Origin: Thermococcus sp.
GTDB taxonomy: Archaea; Methanobacteriota_B; Thermococci; Thermococcales; Thermococcaceae
Direction: 5' to 3'
Assembly (NCBI GenBank): GCA_027075325.1
Contig: JALTBN010000091.1
Coordinates: forward strand, 104,592-168,591
DNA: 64,000 nt
The position numbers were made by a program, and so were the translations under genes. The notes under the pieces were generated by a model, which saw nothing but the letters and a program-made list of their open reading frames with translations, made no database searches and had not been told where the DNA came from. Below are positions 1 to 9,149 of the stretch, piece after piece (positions within the stretch are counted from its first letter, which is position 1; each line of letters begins with the position of its first letter).

Positions 1-22
1 CTTAAGGAGTGAGGTGATCTAA

Positions 23-295
23 ATGCCGATAAAAACTGGAGAGGAAGTTATATTCGTTGTTCCCATCAACAAGATCAAGAAGAGGGTTCCCAGGTGGAAG
101 AGGGCTCCCAGGGCAGCTCGCTTCGTCCGCGAGTGGATAGCCAGGCACGCAAAGGCAGACGAGGTAATAATCGGCACCGATGTCAACGAGAAGCTCTGGG
201 AGAGGGGAATCGAGAAGCCGCCGAGCAGGCTCCGCGTTAAGGTCATCGTTGAGGAAAAGGAAGGCAAGAGGACCGCCAAGGTCTCCCTCGCTTGA
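23..295 (+). CDS. rpl31e: 50S ribosomal protein eL31 (L31e)
   Basis: A 90-residue basic protein of the large ribosomal subunit, of the archaeal/eukaryotic-only eL31 family; length and the N-terminal [13 protein letters not shown] strand fit. The ATG at 23 follows a strong ribosome site (GAGGTGATC, about 11-19). It is the first gene visible in a co-directional translation cluster: the aIF6 start lies 29 bases after its stop. In other Thermococcales eL39 usually sits just upstream, but that would be outside this window. Confidence 0.96.
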   Translation: MPIKTGEEVIFVVPINKIKKRVPRWKRAPRAARFVREWIARHAKADEVIIGTDVNEKLWERGIEKPPSRLRVKVIVEEKEGKRTAKVSLA

Positions 296-324
296 CCCCT
301 TTACTTTTACTGCGAGGGATTGAT

Positions 325-1011
325 ATGCACATAGAGAGGCTCGATTTTGAGAACTCCCCGTATCTCGGCGTTTACGGTCTCGCCACGGACAGGGTAGTCC
401 TGGTAAGGGAAGGTCTCGGAGAGAAAAAGCTTAAGGTCCTCCGGGACGTCTTAAAGGTTCCCCTGATTGAAACGAGTATTATGAAGTCACGGATAATCGG
501 GATATTCGCCGCCGGCAACTCCAACGCCATATTGCTCCCCTGGTACGTCTGGGACTCGGAGCTCGACCACATAAACGCGTCCCTGAAAGAGTACGGGATA
601 GACATGGAAGTCATTCCCTTCCGGAACATACTGACCGCCCTCGGCAACCTCATACTGGCCAACGACAGGGCCGCCCTCGTGAGCGCCAAGTTCAGGAGGG
701 AAGACGTGAGGGCCATCGAGGACGCTCTTGGCGTTGAAGTCGAGAGGGGAATGATTGGGGACTACCACGCCGTCGGAAGCGCAGGCGTCGTGACTAACAG
801 GGGCGGACTCGTCCACCCCGAGGCCAGTGACGAGGAGCTCGAATGGCTCCGCGACCTTTTTAAGGTTGATATCTACGTTGGAACCGCCAACATGGGTGTG
901 CCCTTCGTGGGTTCGTGCATGCTCGCGAACTCAAAGGGAGTGGTTGTTGGACATCTGACAACAGGTCCCGAAATCGTCAAGATTGAGGAGGCACTTGGAT
1001 TCCTGGACTGA
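325..1011 (+). CDS. eif6: Translation initiation factor aIF6
   Basis: A 228-residue anti-association factor that binds the large subunit and blocks premature joining of the subunits. The sequence has the pentein-like repeats of the family, including SRIIGIFAAGNSNAILLP and the later VGSAGVVTNRGGLVHP. An in-frame TTG at 292 would overlap the preceding gene; the ATG at 325, with GAGGG just upstream, gives the conserved start MHIERLDFENSPYLG and was chosen. It is followed 13 bases later by eL20, so the three genes are probably one transcript. Confidence 0.95.
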   Translation: MHIERLDFENSPYLGVYGLATDRVVLVREGLGEKKLKVLRDVLKVPLIETSIMKSRIIGIFAAGNSNAILLPWYVWDSELDHINASLKEYGIDMEVIPFRNILTALGNLILANDRAALVSAKFRREDVRAIEDALGVEVERGMIGDYHAVGSAGVVTNRGGLVHPEASDEELEWLRDLFKVDIYVGTANMGVPFVGSCMLANSKGVVVGHLTTGPEIVKIEEALGFLD

Positions 1012-1024
1012 GGAGGTGTGAGGC

Positions 1025-1258
1025 ATGGAGGTTAAGGTTTTCCGCGTCAAGGGAACTTTCGAGAGGAACGGTAAGGTTGAGAAATTCACCAAGGAGTACC
1101 GCGCCCTCAAGGAGGAGCACGTGAAGGAGCTCGTTTACTCGGAAGTTGGGAGCAAGCACAGAGTCCCAAGGACCAAGGTCTGGATCGAGAACATCAAGGA
1201 GATAAGACCAGAAGATGCCCAGGATCCCGTCGTCAGGAAGCTCAGCCTTGAGCTCTGA
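1025..1258 (+). CDS. rplX: 50S ribosomal protein eL20 (LX / L18Ae)
   Basis: A 77-residue ribosomal protein of the archaeal LX (L18Ae) family. It starts [16 protein letters not shown] and contains the family hallmark [24 protein letters not shown] segment. AGGAGGTGTGAGG immediately before the ATG is a strong ribosome site. It is third in the eL31-aIF6-eL20 run. Confidence 0.94.
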   Translation: MEVKVFRVKGTFERNGKVEKFTKEYRALKEEHVKELVYSEVGSKHRVPRTKVWIENIKEIRPEDAQDPVVRKLSLEL

Positions 1259-1272
1259 GCATTTTCCTTTTC

Positions 1273-1821
1273 ATGTTAGCTGGCGGGACCGTGGAAAAGA
1301 TGGACGGCGAGGCCATTTACCTTTCTGGAAGGGTTCTGTGGGTTGTTAAAAGCAGGGAAGAGCTTCACGCCAAGGTTCTGGATGATTACCCCTACTACGT
1401 CAGGATTGACCTCAAAAACGGTGAAAACATCTGCACATGCCCGTCCGGTGGCAACTGCAAACACTTGGAGGCAGTAAAACTCGCATACGAGCATGGCTTT
1501 TACTTTGACTGTCCAGATAGTGGGATGTTCCCTGAGGCGTGTGCTTTTTCGATGCTCAACGAAGTCCCTGGGCTGGGACTGGAGGTTACCCTGAAGGAAC
1601 TCAGACACGCACTGGAGACGGACGAAAGCGGGAGCAGCGCAGCCATGCTCCTCTTAAGGGCCGCTGAACTGGTGGAGCGAACCAAAGCCTGGAAAAAAAT
1701 CCCAGTTCTGGAGGACGCAGTGAAAGAGTACTCCTCTCTTTTTCCTGATTACGACCTCACGGAAAGACTTAAATCAAGGATTGAGCTTCTTCTGAGTAAG
1801 CGTTCCGGGGAGAAAAGGTGA
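1273..1821 (+). CDS. SWIM zinc-finger protein
   Basis: A 182-residue protein whose only recognisable feature is a SWIM zinc-binding motif, CxCx5CxH ([11 protein letters not shown]), near residues 56-66. SWIM domains occur in DNA-binding and recombination-related proteins, but the function here is unknown. The rest is helical, with no membrane segment. The ATG at 1273 has a weak ribosome site; a GTG at 1291 preceded by GGCGGG is a reasonable alternative. Its TGA (1819-1821) lies 6 bases before the reverse gyrase ATG, so the two are translationally close, suggesting a role linked to DNA topology or the same regulation (inference). Confidence 0.75.
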   Translation: MLAGGTVEKMDGEAIYLSGRVLWVVKSREELHAKVLDDYPYYVRIDLKNGENICTCPSGGNCKHLEAVKLAYEHGFYFDCPDSGMFPEACAFSMLNEVPGLGLEVTLKELRHALETDESGSSAAMLLLRAAELVERTKAWKKIPVLEDAVKEYSSLFPDYDLTERLKSRIELLLSKRSGEKR

Positions 1822-1826
1822 GCGGG

Positions 1827-4800
1827 ATGAAGGCAATCTACCTGTACATGTGTCCCAACTGCGGTGGAAGGATATCGGACGAGAGGCTTTACATGAAAAA
1901 CCCCTGCAATGACTGCCTGAAGGAACCCGTTCTAATGGACGGCTATTTTAAACTTGTTTCTGCTGTGAGAGAGGCCCTGAAAAGGGAGGGCACCCTCAAA
2001 GAGTGGGAGAGAGTGTACTCAATAGAAAAAGGCTTGAGGGACGTTGAGGAGCTTTTTGAAAGGGCAACTGGCTTCAGGTTCTGGAGCGCCCAGAGGACGT
2101 GGGTCAAGAGGCTCCTCAAGGGCAGGAGCTTTTCCATAATAGCCCCCACAGGGATGGGGAAGAGCACGTTTGGAGCTTTCATGGCCGTGTGGCACGCCCT
2201 CAACGGAAAGAAGAGCTACTTAGTCGTTCCAACAACTCAGCTCGTCATTCAGACCGTTAAGAAAATTCAGAAGCTGGCCGAGAGGGCGGGCATCGAGATA
2301 AACCTGGCGTACTATCACGGAAACCTTCGGAAGAGGGAGAAGGAGGAGATGCTCGCCAGAATCGACTCCGGCGACTACTCAATGCTCGTTACCAGCGCCC
2401 AGTGGATGGCCAGGAACTTCGAGGAGAAACTTAAGGGGAAGCACTTTGATTTCATCTTCGTCGACGACGTTGACGCATTCCTCAAGGCGAGCAAGAACAT
2501 AGACCGTTCCCTTTACCTCCTGGGCTTCAACGACGACGTGATAGGAAAGGCCTGGGAGATAATCAAGCTCAAGCGTGAGATGTCGCGCTATTTGAACGGC
2601 CGTGCTCAGGACAGAGAGGAGAAGCTGAAGGAGCTCAACGTCAGGATAGCCAAACTCAAGAGCGAGATAGAGGATTTCAAGCGCGAGAACGACCTTGGGA
2701 TCATGATCATAGCCTCCGCCACGGGGAGTGCAAGGGGCGACAGGATAAAGCTCTACCGTGAACTCCTGGGCTTCGAGGTTGGAAGCGGCAGAAACGCTCT
2801 GAGAAATGTGGTTGACAGTTATGTGAAGCCAGATGGCGACATAAAGGAAAACCTTGAGTCGCTACTCCTCAAACTCGGAAAGGGTGGGATAATCTTCACC
2901 CCCATAGATCAGGGGCTGGCGTTTGCTGAGGAGCTCGCGAAATATCTCCGCGAGCGCGGTTTCAGGATCGAACTAGTGAGCTCAAAGAACAAGAAGTCCT
3001 TTGAGAGGTTTGAGAGCGGTGAAGCCGACTACCTAATCGGTTCCGCCACATACTACGGCTCCCTCGTGAGGGGGTTGGACCTGCCCCACCTGATACGCTA
3101 TGCCGTCTTCACGGGGGTTCCGAAGTTCAGGTTCTCGATAGACCTTGAAAGGCCAACCATCTACCGTGCCCTGGGGTTACTGAGCGAGGTAATGGACTTC
3201 CTGAACGATGAGGACAGGAAAAAAGCCGAAAAGCTTCACGCCAGGCTGAGGAGGCTCATCCGGAACATACCCCAGTTCGAGCTCATGAAGATAGAGGAAG
3301 CCCTCGCCGAGGGCCTTCCGATAGAGAACGAGTTCCACAACCACGTTCTTGATGTATTCCGCGAGCTCGTGGAGTTCCTGCGCAGCTCCCTCCAGAAGGG
3401 GGAAGTTCTGGAAAAACTCTCAAAAGACCCCTTCGTCAGCCTTAAGGAAGAGGGGGGGAAGTGGTACATCGAGATACCGGATGTGAGGACTTACATCCAG
3501 GCAACGGGGAGGACGAGCAGGCTCTTCGCTGGAGGAATAACAAAGGGCCTAAGCGTCCTGATGGTGGACAACGAGAAGGTCTTCAACGGTCTTGTCAGGC
3601 AGATGCGCTGGCGCTTCCAGGAGTTCAAAATGGTCTCCTTTGAGGAACTCGACCTTGAGAAGCTCCTGAGGGAGATAGATGGGGACAGGGAAAAGGTTCG
3701 CCTTGTCATGGAGGGCAAGATAAGCGCGAAAGTTAAGGACCTGGTTAAATCCGCCCTGATGATAGTGGAGAGCCCGAACAAGGCCAGAACAATAGCCAAC
3801 TTCTTTGGTCAGCCGAGCAAAACAAGGATAGGGGAGCTGGTGGCGTACGAGGTGAGCGTTGGCGACAGGATGCTCACGATTCTTGCGAGCGGCGGCCACA
3901 TGTTCGATCTGGTAACCAGCGAGGGCTACCACGGGGTGAAAGTTGAGGAGGAGAATGGCTCGATAAGGTTCATCCCCATATACGGCACAATAAAGAGATG
4001 CCGGGACTGCGGCCACCAGTTCGTTGACTGGGAGAATAAAGGCGTTTGCCCGCGCTGTGGAAGCACGAACGTGCGCGACGCCCTCGAGAACGTCAGGGCG
4101 ATGCGCGAGCTGGCCCAGGAGGTCGACGAGATACTCATAGCGACAGACCCCGATACAGAGGGAGAGAAAATAGCATGGGACATAAGGAACGTTCTCTCCC
4201 CATACACCCCGAACATCAAGAGGATAGAGTTCCACGAAGTCACGAGGCCCGCGATAATGAAGGCCATACAGGAGGCGAGGGACATAAACGAGGGAAGAGT
4301 GGACGCTCAAATTGTCAGAAGGATAGAGGACCGGTGGATAGGCTTTGAGCTCAGCCAGGAACTCCAGCGCGTTTTTGAGGACAGGAACTTCTCAGCCGGC
4401 AGGGTTCAAACGCCGGTTCTCGGATGGATAATCCAGCGCTACCAGGAGTTCGTGAACAGCGAAACGTACTACCTCGGTCTGACACTTGAGAACGACCTCA
4501 GGATCCCCCTCGACATAGGAAAGGACGGCAAGAAAGTGGAGCCTCCAGAACACGTTGTGGTGAAAGAGGTCTCCTTAGAAAGAAGGGAGCTCAAACCAAA
4601 CCCGCCGTACACAACGGACACCATGCTGAAGGATGCCTCCACATTCCTGAAGCTTTCCGCTCCGGAGACGATGAGATTGGCGCAGGATCTCTTCGAAATG
4701 GGCCTACTCTCTTATCACCGCACAGATAGCACCCATGTCAGCAACACGGGAATAGAGGTCGCCAAGGAGTACATAACCCAGGAGGTTGGGGAGGAGTACT

Positions 4801-5498
4801 TCAAACCCCGCCCCTGGGGAGAAGAGGGCGCTCACGAGGCCATAAGGCCCACGAGGCCGATAGACACGGGTAGGCTCATGCAGCTGGTCAGGGACGGGGT
4901 AATCCAGCTCCCCAAGAACCTGACCAGGAACCACTACCGTCTGTACGACATGATATTCCGCAGGTTCATGACGAGCCAGATGCCCTCCGCAGAGGTGCTC
5001 TACGAAAGGGCGGTGATAGATGCGACCGTCGCATCCACCGAGATAGAGGGTTACGTCGAGGTTCTAAGGGACGGATGGACAAGGCTTCGCTCTCCGCCCA
5101 TGAGGCAGCTCCCGCGCCTTGAAGAAGGAGCAAAACTCAGGGTTGTCGATGCCAAGAAGTGGAAGGCGCCGAAAGTTTCCCTCTACACCCAGGGCGACAT
5201 AATCTCTCTAATGAAGGAGAGAAAGATAGGGAGACCCTCAACATACGCGAAGATAGTCCAGACCCTCCTGCAGCGCTTCTACGTCATGGAGAGCAGGGGC
5301 AGAAAGAAGCTGTTCCCGACGGAGAAGGGCATAAAGGTTTACCACTATCTGATGAGCAAATACCGTGAGATGGTTAGTGAGGAGAAGACAAGAGAGCTCG
5401 AAGAAAAAATGGACCTTATAGAGAACGGGAAGCTGGACTACATCGAAATTTTAAGGGAACTCTACACAGAACTCAAGAGGGAGTTCAGCGGTTCCTAA
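1827..5498 (+). CDS. rgy: Reverse gyrase
   Basis: Introduces positive supercoils into DNA; found in hyperthermophiles. Visible in order: an N-terminal CxxC...CxxC zinc finger (about residues 9-30), an SF2-like helicase half with Walker [10 protein letters not shown] near residue 105 and FVDDVDAF as DEAD-box equivalent, a latch region, then a type IA topoisomerase half starting [12 protein letters not shown], a second zinc finger (CRDC...CPRC, about 725-745), the acidic TOPRIM motif DPDTEGEK, and the catalytic Tyr963 in SYHRTDST. Length (1,223 residues) is normal with no intein. The ATG at 1827 is preferred over GTG 1818 because AGGTGA lies just upstream. Confidence 0.97.
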   Translation: MKAIYLYMCPNCGGRISDERLYMKNPCNDCLKEPVLMDGYFKLVSAVREALKREGTLKEWERVYSIEKGLRDVEELFERATGFRFWSAQRTWVKRLLKGRSFSIIAPTGMGKSTFGAFMAVWHALNGKKSYLVVPTTQLVIQTVKKIQKLAERAGIEINLAYYHGNLRKREKEEMLARIDSGDYSMLVTSAQWMARNFEEKLKGKHFDFIFVDDVDAFLKASKNIDRSLYLLGFNDDVIGKAWEIIKLKREMSRYLNGRAQDREEKLKELNVRIAKLKSEIEDFKRENDLGIMIIASATGSARGDRIKLYRELLGFEVGSGRNALRNVVDSYVKPDGDIKENLESLLLKLGKGGIIFTPIDQGLAFAEELAKYLRERGFRIELVSSKNKKSFERFESGEADYLIGSATYYGSLVRGLDLPHLIRYAVFTGVPKFRFSIDLERPTIYRALGLLSEVMDFLNDEDRKKAEKLHARLRRLIRNIPQFELMKIEEALAEGLPIENEFHNHVLDVFRELVEFLRSSLQKGEVLEKLSKDPFVSLKEEGGKWYIEIPDVRTYIQATGRTSRLFAGGITKGLSVLMVDNEKVFNGLVRQMRWRFQEFKMVSFEELDLEKLLREIDGDREKVRLVMEGKISAKVKDLVKSALMIVESPNKARTIANFFGQPSKTRIGELVAYEVSVGDRMLTILASGGHMFDLVTSEGYHGVKVEEENGSIRFIPIYGTIKRCRDCGHQFVDWENKGVCPRCGSTNVRDALENVRAMRELAQEVDEILIATDPDTEGEKIAWDIRNVLSPYTPNIKRIEFHEVTRPAIMKAIQEARDINEGRVDAQIVRRIEDRWIGFELSQELQRVFEDRNFSAGRVQTPVLGWIIQRYQEFVNSETYYLGLTLENDLRIPLDIGKDGKKVEPPEHVVVKEVSLERRELKPNPPYTTDTMLKDASTFLKLSAPETMRLAQDLFEMGLLSYHRTDSTHVSNTGIEVAKEYITQEVGEEYFKPRPWGEEGAHEAIRPTRPIDTGRLMQLVRDGVIQLPKNLTRNHYRLYDMIFRRFMTSQMPSAEVLYERAVIDATVASTEIEGYVEVLRDGWTRLRSPPMRQLPRLEEGAKLRVVDAKKWKAPKVSLYTQGDIISLMKERKIGRPSTYAKIVQTLLQRFYVMESRGRKKLFPTEKGIKVYHYLMSKYREMVSEEKTRELEEKMDLIENGKLDYIEILRELYTELKREFSGS

Positions 5499-5845
5499 CA
5501 GACTTTTCTCCGATTTTATTTCCCCTGAACATAGGACTTAAACTTATTTTTTCGCCGATAACCTCAACCAGCGTGCTCTCAAAATAGGGGCAAATAACAA
5601 TCTGCTACCCCAAGAGTTGCATTAGGTGGGTACATAAAAGACTAAACGAATGGTTTTAACATCCATCGAAAGGTTTAAAATTCGGGTGGTGGTAAGAGTG
5701 TTGTATACCCGTGCACTTTCAGTAGGATGTTGGAGAGTTATTGGATTTATTGTGCATGTGTCTGGATATGAACCCTCCATCATAAGGAAAAAACTTATAT
5801 GCCCTTATGCAGAGAAGATAGCAAGAAGGACATGGTGGTGGTAAT
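5499..5845 (+). other. Intergenic region with trmBL2 promoter
   Basis: This 347-base AT-rich gap holds pyrimidine-rich, T-rich sequence after the reverse gyrase stop (about 5503-5521), compatible with an archaeal terminator. It also holds a promoter for the next gene: a purine-rich BRE followed by the TATA box CTTATATG at 5794-5801, which predicts transcription from about 5820-5825. I see no convincing RNA gene. A 64-codon open frame at 5650-5844 has no ribosome site and no recognisable product and is not called. Confidence 0.6.
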
Positions 5846-6640
5846 ATGGTGAAGGATAGGATGGTAGAGCTCCTCCAGGAGCACTTTGAGTTGAACCTCT
5901 ACGAGGCCAGGGCGTACGTGGCTCTCGTGGGGTTTGGAGTTCTGACACCGGCAGAGCTGGCCAGCGTTTCAGAGGTTCCGGCGCCGAGGACCTACGACGT
6001 CCTCAGGAGCCTTGAGAAGAAGGGATTCGCCATAAGCCAGCCGGGCAAGGTCAACAAGTACAGGCCAGTCCACCCGGAGAACATCCTAGACAAGTTCATC
6101 GAGGAGTGGCAGGAGCGCATCAAGGAAGAGCTCGAACTCAAGAAGAAGGCCAAGGAAGAGCTCCTTGAGCTCATGAACCCGCTCATTGAGACTGAGATCC
6201 CCAAGTACGGCGTCGAGAGGGTATGGGTCGTCCGCGGAATAAGGAACGCTACCCTCAAGACCAGGGAGATGTTCGAGGATGTCAAGGAGAAGATACTCCT
6301 CGCTGACGACGGCTACATAGCAGCCAACCTGGAGAAGGACATAATCGCCGCCGCCGACAGGGGTGTCGCGGTTAAGATAATCGTGGCCGAGAACCTCCTC
6401 CCGAGGATCAAGACCTCAAAGCTCATCGACTACGCCAAGAAGGGCAAGATCGAGCTCAAGGTTATCGACAAGTTCGAGCTTCCGATGCTCATCTGCGACG
6501 ATGAGGTGTTCTTCGCCCTTGAGGACATGGCCGCTCGCTACTTCAACTACGAGACCCAGATATGGATAAGGGACTTCAGAGTCAGGAACCTCTTCGAGGG
6601 CAAGTTCAACGAGTACTGGGAGAAGGCCAAAGAGCTCTGA
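5846..6640 (+). CDS. trmBL2: TrmB-family protein, TrmBL2 type (chromatin protein/regulator)
   Basis: A 264-residue protein with an N-terminal TrmB winged helix (about 1-80, including PAPRTYDVLRSLEKKGF), a charged helical linker (about 85-120), and a C-terminal PLD-like TrmB effector domain. It lacks the extra sugar-binding C-terminus of TrmB/Tgr, and its length equals that of TrmBL2, the abundant DNA-coating protein of Thermococcus kodakarensis (TK0471), which in that genome also follows reverse gyrase (TK0470). Identification therefore rests on family, length and synteny. GGTGGTGGT precedes the ATG. Its promoter is separate from reverse gyrase. Confidence 0.9.
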   Translation: MVKDRMVELLQEHFELNLYEARAYVALVGFGVLTPAELASVSEVPAPRTYDVLRSLEKKGFAISQPGKVNKYRPVHPENILDKFIEEWQERIKEELELKKKAKEELLELMNPLIETEIPKYGVERVWVVRGIRNATLKTREMFEDVKEKILLADDGYIAANLEKDIIAAADRGVAVKIIVAENLLPRIKTSKLIDYAKKGKIELKVIDKFELPMLICDDEVFFALEDMAARYFNYETQIWIRDFRVRNLFEGKFNEYWEKAKEL

Positions 6641-6799
6641 CCTTCTATTCTTTCCCTATTCCGTTTCCATTCTGCAAATTCTTACAAAACGCCTAGAAGT
6701 GTTTTTGGACCCCAGTTGGATTAGCATCCGTAACATCAATTTAGAACCCATACAAGCTTTAACTATGGGAACAAAAGCAGAGAAAATTCAAACGGAAAG

Positions 6800-7012
6800 T
6801 CAGACGTACTTGAACTCATCCTCCTCGGGTTTCTTCTCCCTTATCCTCCAGTAGATTTTGCCCTCTTTTTCAAAGCTCTCAACCTTCCCCTGCTCAGCAA
6901 AACGGAGCAGGTACCTCCTGACTTCCATGGGGTTAATCCCGGTCTTTTCGGCTATCTCCTCGATGGTCTTTTCTCCATCTTCCAACGCCTCAAGAACCTT
7001 GACGTTCTTCAT
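6800..7012 (-). CDS. Small winged-HTH protein
   Basis: A 70-residue protein consisting essentially of one winged helix-turn-helix: EKTIEEIAEKTGINPMEVRRYLLRFAEQG, followed by a wing ending in KIYWRIREK. It is likely a transcription regulator or an accessory DNA-binding protein; the target is unknown. Its start overlaps the stop of the UPF0148 gene by 4 bases (ATGA), so it is the last gene of the arginase-fold/UPF0148/wHTH operon. Confidence 0.75.
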   Translation of the reverse strand: MKNVKVLEALEDGEKTIEEIAEKTGINPMEVRRYLLRFAEQGKVESFEKEGKIYWRIREKKPEEDEFKYV

Positions 7013-7350
7013 TCTCCTCCCTCCAGCGTCCGGTACTTCAATATCAGTTCTATTATCTTCTCCATTACACTTAAGTGTTTCTCAAGGGCATCAATCTCAC
7101 TCGGAAGGGTTGATGACAGCTCCGCCAGTTTTGCACGGAGGGCTGCCTCCACGTCAGCATTCTCTCCCGCAGTGAACTCGCGCTTCTTCTTGGCCCTGTA
7201 CTCACAGACGGGACAGAAGACCCTCCCATCCTTCTCGAAGAGGGGTGAGCCACAGACCGGGCAGTGCCTGTCGAGCATCTTCGCCCCGGAGAGCATGAGG
7301 GGCATTATGACGTTCCTTATCTCCTCGTCGGTGGGCCCCTTCACCTTCAT
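7009..7350 (-). CDS. UPF0148 / autoantigen p27-like zinc protein
   Basis: A 113-residue protein with one zinc ribbon, CPVCGSPLF...CPVCEY, around residues 30-51, followed by a helical C-terminal half. This is the archaeal UPF0148 (Sjogren/scleroderma autoantigen 1-like) family, function unknown. It overlaps the genes on both sides by 4 bases (ATGA), showing tight translational coupling in the three-gene operon. Confidence 0.82.
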   Translation of the reverse strand: MKVKGPTDEEIRNVIMPLMLSGAKMLDRHCPVCGSPLFEKDGRVFCPVCEYRAKKKREFTAGENADVEAALRAKLAELSSTLPSEIDALEKHLSVMEKIIELILKYRTLEGGE

Positions 7351-8078
7351 CCCCCCATTAAGAGCCGGAATACCTCAATCAGCGCTTCTTTCCCGGCTCT
7401 GGAGCGTTTTATCCTGTCCGAGACCTCCGCCACGTCGAAGGCCACTACGTTGAACGTCCTCACGATTTCTCCAAGAAGCTCCAGGAGCTCATCGAGGGTT
7501 AATTCACCATGCTGGAACCGGGCTATCCTGTACTCCGGCCTGAGAACGTCCAGGTCAACCGTTAGGTACACATCCTTTCCGAGATACCCCACCGCATCCT
7601 CAACAACGCCGCCAACTCCGTGATTGGTGAGGTTACAATAAGACTTCCATCCCCTAGAGGTCTTCCTCGTTCTTGGGAGGGCTGGGTAAATGCGCACCCT
7701 CCTCGTCCAGAGCTCCGTCCTCCTCGTGGTCGGTATCATAAGGACGGGGGCAATGACCACTGCCCTTTCCACCCTGCGCTCCTCAAGTGAGTAGGCGAGC
7801 CACGAGCCGTGGTCGAGGTAGTCGTGCATCAGATCGGTGTGGGCGTCTACACTGATGAGAGACGAAGGCCGGAGCCTCCCGACGATGGAATACGTGGCCA
7901 GATGTTCCCCGATTACATAACAACAGTCAGAGGGGACGAGCCTGTCGAGGGTCTCAGGGTTTCGGGCATCCACTGTGTTAACATCTCCGCTCAATAATCC
8001 CTCCTTTTCAAGCAACTTTCTGGCATATAGAACGCCTTCGCGATTTGGTCTCTCCCCAAACGGGATGAAGGTTACCAT
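7347..8078 (-). CDS. Arginase/agmatinase-fold (ureohydrolase) protein
   Basis: A 243-residue member of the ureohydrolase fold. It has the metal-binding motifs SVDAHTDL and LTVDLDVLRPE, corresponding to DAHxD and SxDxDxxDP of arginase and agmatinase. The first canonical metal motif (GGDHS) is replaced by VIGEHLA and the protein is short for the family (usually about 280-310 residues), so substrate and even catalysis are open. A ribosome site AGGTGGT precedes the ATG. A 14-base palindrome at 8105-8118 contains a TATA-like TTTTAAAA at the right distance to be its promoter. Confidence 0.75.
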   Translation of the reverse strand: MVTFIPFGERPNREGVLYARKLLEKEGLLSGDVNTVDARNPETLDRLVPSDCCYVIGEHLATYSIVGRLRPSSLISVDAHTDLMHDYLDHGSWLAYSLEERRVERAVVIAPVLMIPTTRRTELWTRRVRIYPALPRTRKTSRGWKSYCNLTNHGVGGVVEDAVGYLGKDVYLTVDLDVLRPEYRIARFQHGELTLDELLELLGEIVRTFNVVAFDVAEVSDRIKRSRAGKEALIEVFRLLMGG

Positions 8079-8104
8079 TCTACCACCTGAAGGTCATCGC
8101 TGGA

Positions 8105-8118
8105 GGATTTTAAAATCC
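8105..8118. promoter_or_regulatory. Perfect palindrome containing likely arginase-operon TATA box
   Basis: GGATTTTAAAATCC is an exact 14-base palindrome located 27 bases upstream of the minus-strand arginase-fold start (8078) and about 40 bases upstream of the plus-strand TATA box of the fluoride operon. Its central TTTTAAAA fits a TATA element for the minus-strand operon. Its symmetry could also be an operator. No factor can be named. Confidence 0.4.
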
Positions 8119-8158
8119 TTATGGAACGGGCATCGATGGAATTTTCTGGACGTTAAGA

Positions 8159-8166
8159 TTTTTAAA
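8159..8166 (+). promoter_or_regulatory. TATA box of the fluoride operon
   Basis: TTTTTAAA at 8159-8166, in an AT-rich stretch, lies about 22-29 bases before the first base of the riboswitch core (8188). It thus predicts a transcript beginning at about 8184-8190 with the aptamer at its 5' end. The element is followed by the GC-rich structured leader, a sharp composition change typical of structured RNA in this organism. Confidence 0.65.
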
Positions 8167-8187
8167 CCGGATTTTCAACCTGAAAGA

Positions 8188-8273
8188 GGGCGATGGCGTC
8201 CGCCCAGGGCTTCGAGTCCGAACCGCCCTCAGGGGCTGATGACGCCTGTTCTACAGCTGATGGAGGCGGTAGA
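8188..8273 (+). promoter_or_regulatory. Fluoride riboswitch (crcB motif) with SD-sequestering platform
   Basis: The leader matches the crcB-motif fold. GGGCG (8188-8192) pairs with CGCCC (8201-8205) as the pseudoknot. P1 is GGCGTC (8195-8200) with GACGCC (8241-8246). An optional hairpin GGGCT-TCG-AGTCC lies at 8207-8219. P3 is GCCC (8225-8228) with GGGC (8233-8236) and loop TCAG. The conserved GATGG, AAC and CTGATGACGCCT signatures are all present. Downstream, CGCCT (8243-8247, overlapping the P1 3' strand) can instead pair with AGGCG (8264-8268), covering the GGAGG ribosome site of the next gene. Fluoride binding, by holding P1, would free that site: a translational ON switch (inference). 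The crcB gene in the operon supports the identification. Confidence 0.93.
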
Positions 8274-9140
8274 ATGGGCTCGAAGCTTGGAGAGTTCAGG
8301 CGCTTTGTGAACATAGAGGGCGTTCTCGATTACGTTGGAAAACGCCGCCATGAGGACGGTGGCTACTGCTTTGTTAGTGTTTTAGATGACACCAACGTCA
8401 ACGACACCTACTACGCAATCAAAATCCACAACCTTCTGGGACTCGAAGTTCCTGAGAAGGAGAAGACGATAGAATTTCTCGAAGGGACAATCCAGCCCCA
8501 GACGGCCGTTGTTGCAATAGCAATGGCCCTCGAAGGTCTTGCAATACTGGGTGCGGATGATGTTGCCAGGGAGTACATAGACATCGTCTACACAAAGTAC
8601 AACCCCAACGAGGGCAAATTCGCCGTCGGCCTCGGTGGAAGTGAGGAGTTCGGCACTGCAACACCATTGGAAGCCACATACTGGGTTGTTAAGGCGTTTA
8701 AGGCTATAGGCCAACCGATAAGCGAAGAGGAAAGGGAGAAAATACGGGCCTTCGTCATGAAGTTCAGGATGGGCAACGGCTTCGGCATCAAGCAACCAAC
8801 GACGACAATGACGTATCAGGCTATTCACACACTCTATGCGCTCGGTTACCGGCCCCCCAAGAGCCCTCACTTCAGAAACTGCGAACTCTGCGGCGACTGG
8901 GGCGGCTTCACGGAGGTCCCATACAGCCTCCCACCGTATCTGGAGCCAACGTTCTATGCAACCAGGGGACTTGAAGTCCAGGGAGAAGCTCCAACCTGCC
9001 CTAAGAGGCACATCTGGTTTATACGCCAGCTCCAGAACTCCAACGGGGGCTTCAGGAGAAGTCTCGAACTGGGCATATCCAACTTCCAGAATACGTACAG
9101 GGCGCTCGCAGTGATCGGCTCAATGATAAAGCACATCTGA
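8274..9140 (+). CDS. Prenyltransferase/squalene-cyclase-repeat protein
   Basis: A 288-residue protein made of about five alpha/alpha-barrel repeats of the PFTB/QW type, each opening with a Gly-Gly/Gly-Phe motif (DGGYCFVS, EGKFAVGLGG, GNGFGIKQ, WGGFTE, NGGFRRS) and followed by a helix pair. No DxDD or other cyclase catalytic acid cluster is evident. There are Cys pairs (NCELCGDW) and a CPKRH motif that could bind metal. The function is unknown. The start at 8274 is set by GGAGG at 8262-8266, the site masked in the riboswitch OFF state; an open frame running upstream to 8193 crosses the aptamer and is rejected. It is the first gene of the fluoride operon. Confidence 0.8.
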   Translation: MGSKLGEFRRFVNIEGVLDYVGKRRHEDGGYCFVSVLDDTNVNDTYYAIKIHNLLGLEVPEKEKTIEFLEGTIQPQTAVVAIAMALEGLAILGADDVAREYIDIVYTKYNPNEGKFAVGLGGSEEFGTATPLEATYWVVKAFKAIGQPISEEEREKIRAFVMKFRMGNGFGIKQPTTTMTYQAIHTLYALGYRPPKSPHFRNCELCGDWGGFTEVPYSLPPYLEPTFYATRGLEVQGEAPTCPKRHIWFIRQLQNSNGGFRRSLELGISNFQNTYRALAVIGSMIKHI

Positions 9141-9149
9141 GTGGTTCCA

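Noticed and set aside
1827..5498. Intein in reverse gyrase
   Set aside because: The gene has standard length, and the reading through all motifs is continuous.
5650..5844. 64-codon frame before trmBL2
   Set aside because: No ribosome site, composition like non-coding DNA, and it runs across the trmBL2 TATA box.
8207..8224. tRNA T-arm-like text (GGGCTTCGAGTCC)
   Set aside because: No other tRNA arm or CCA-type end around it; it is the optional hairpin of the riboswitch.
8237..8260. C/D-box guide RNA suggested by TGATGA and a CTGA 14 bases later
   Set aside because: The TGATGA is the conserved part of the fluoride riboswitch; the second box pair is missing and the crcB fold explains all paired segments.
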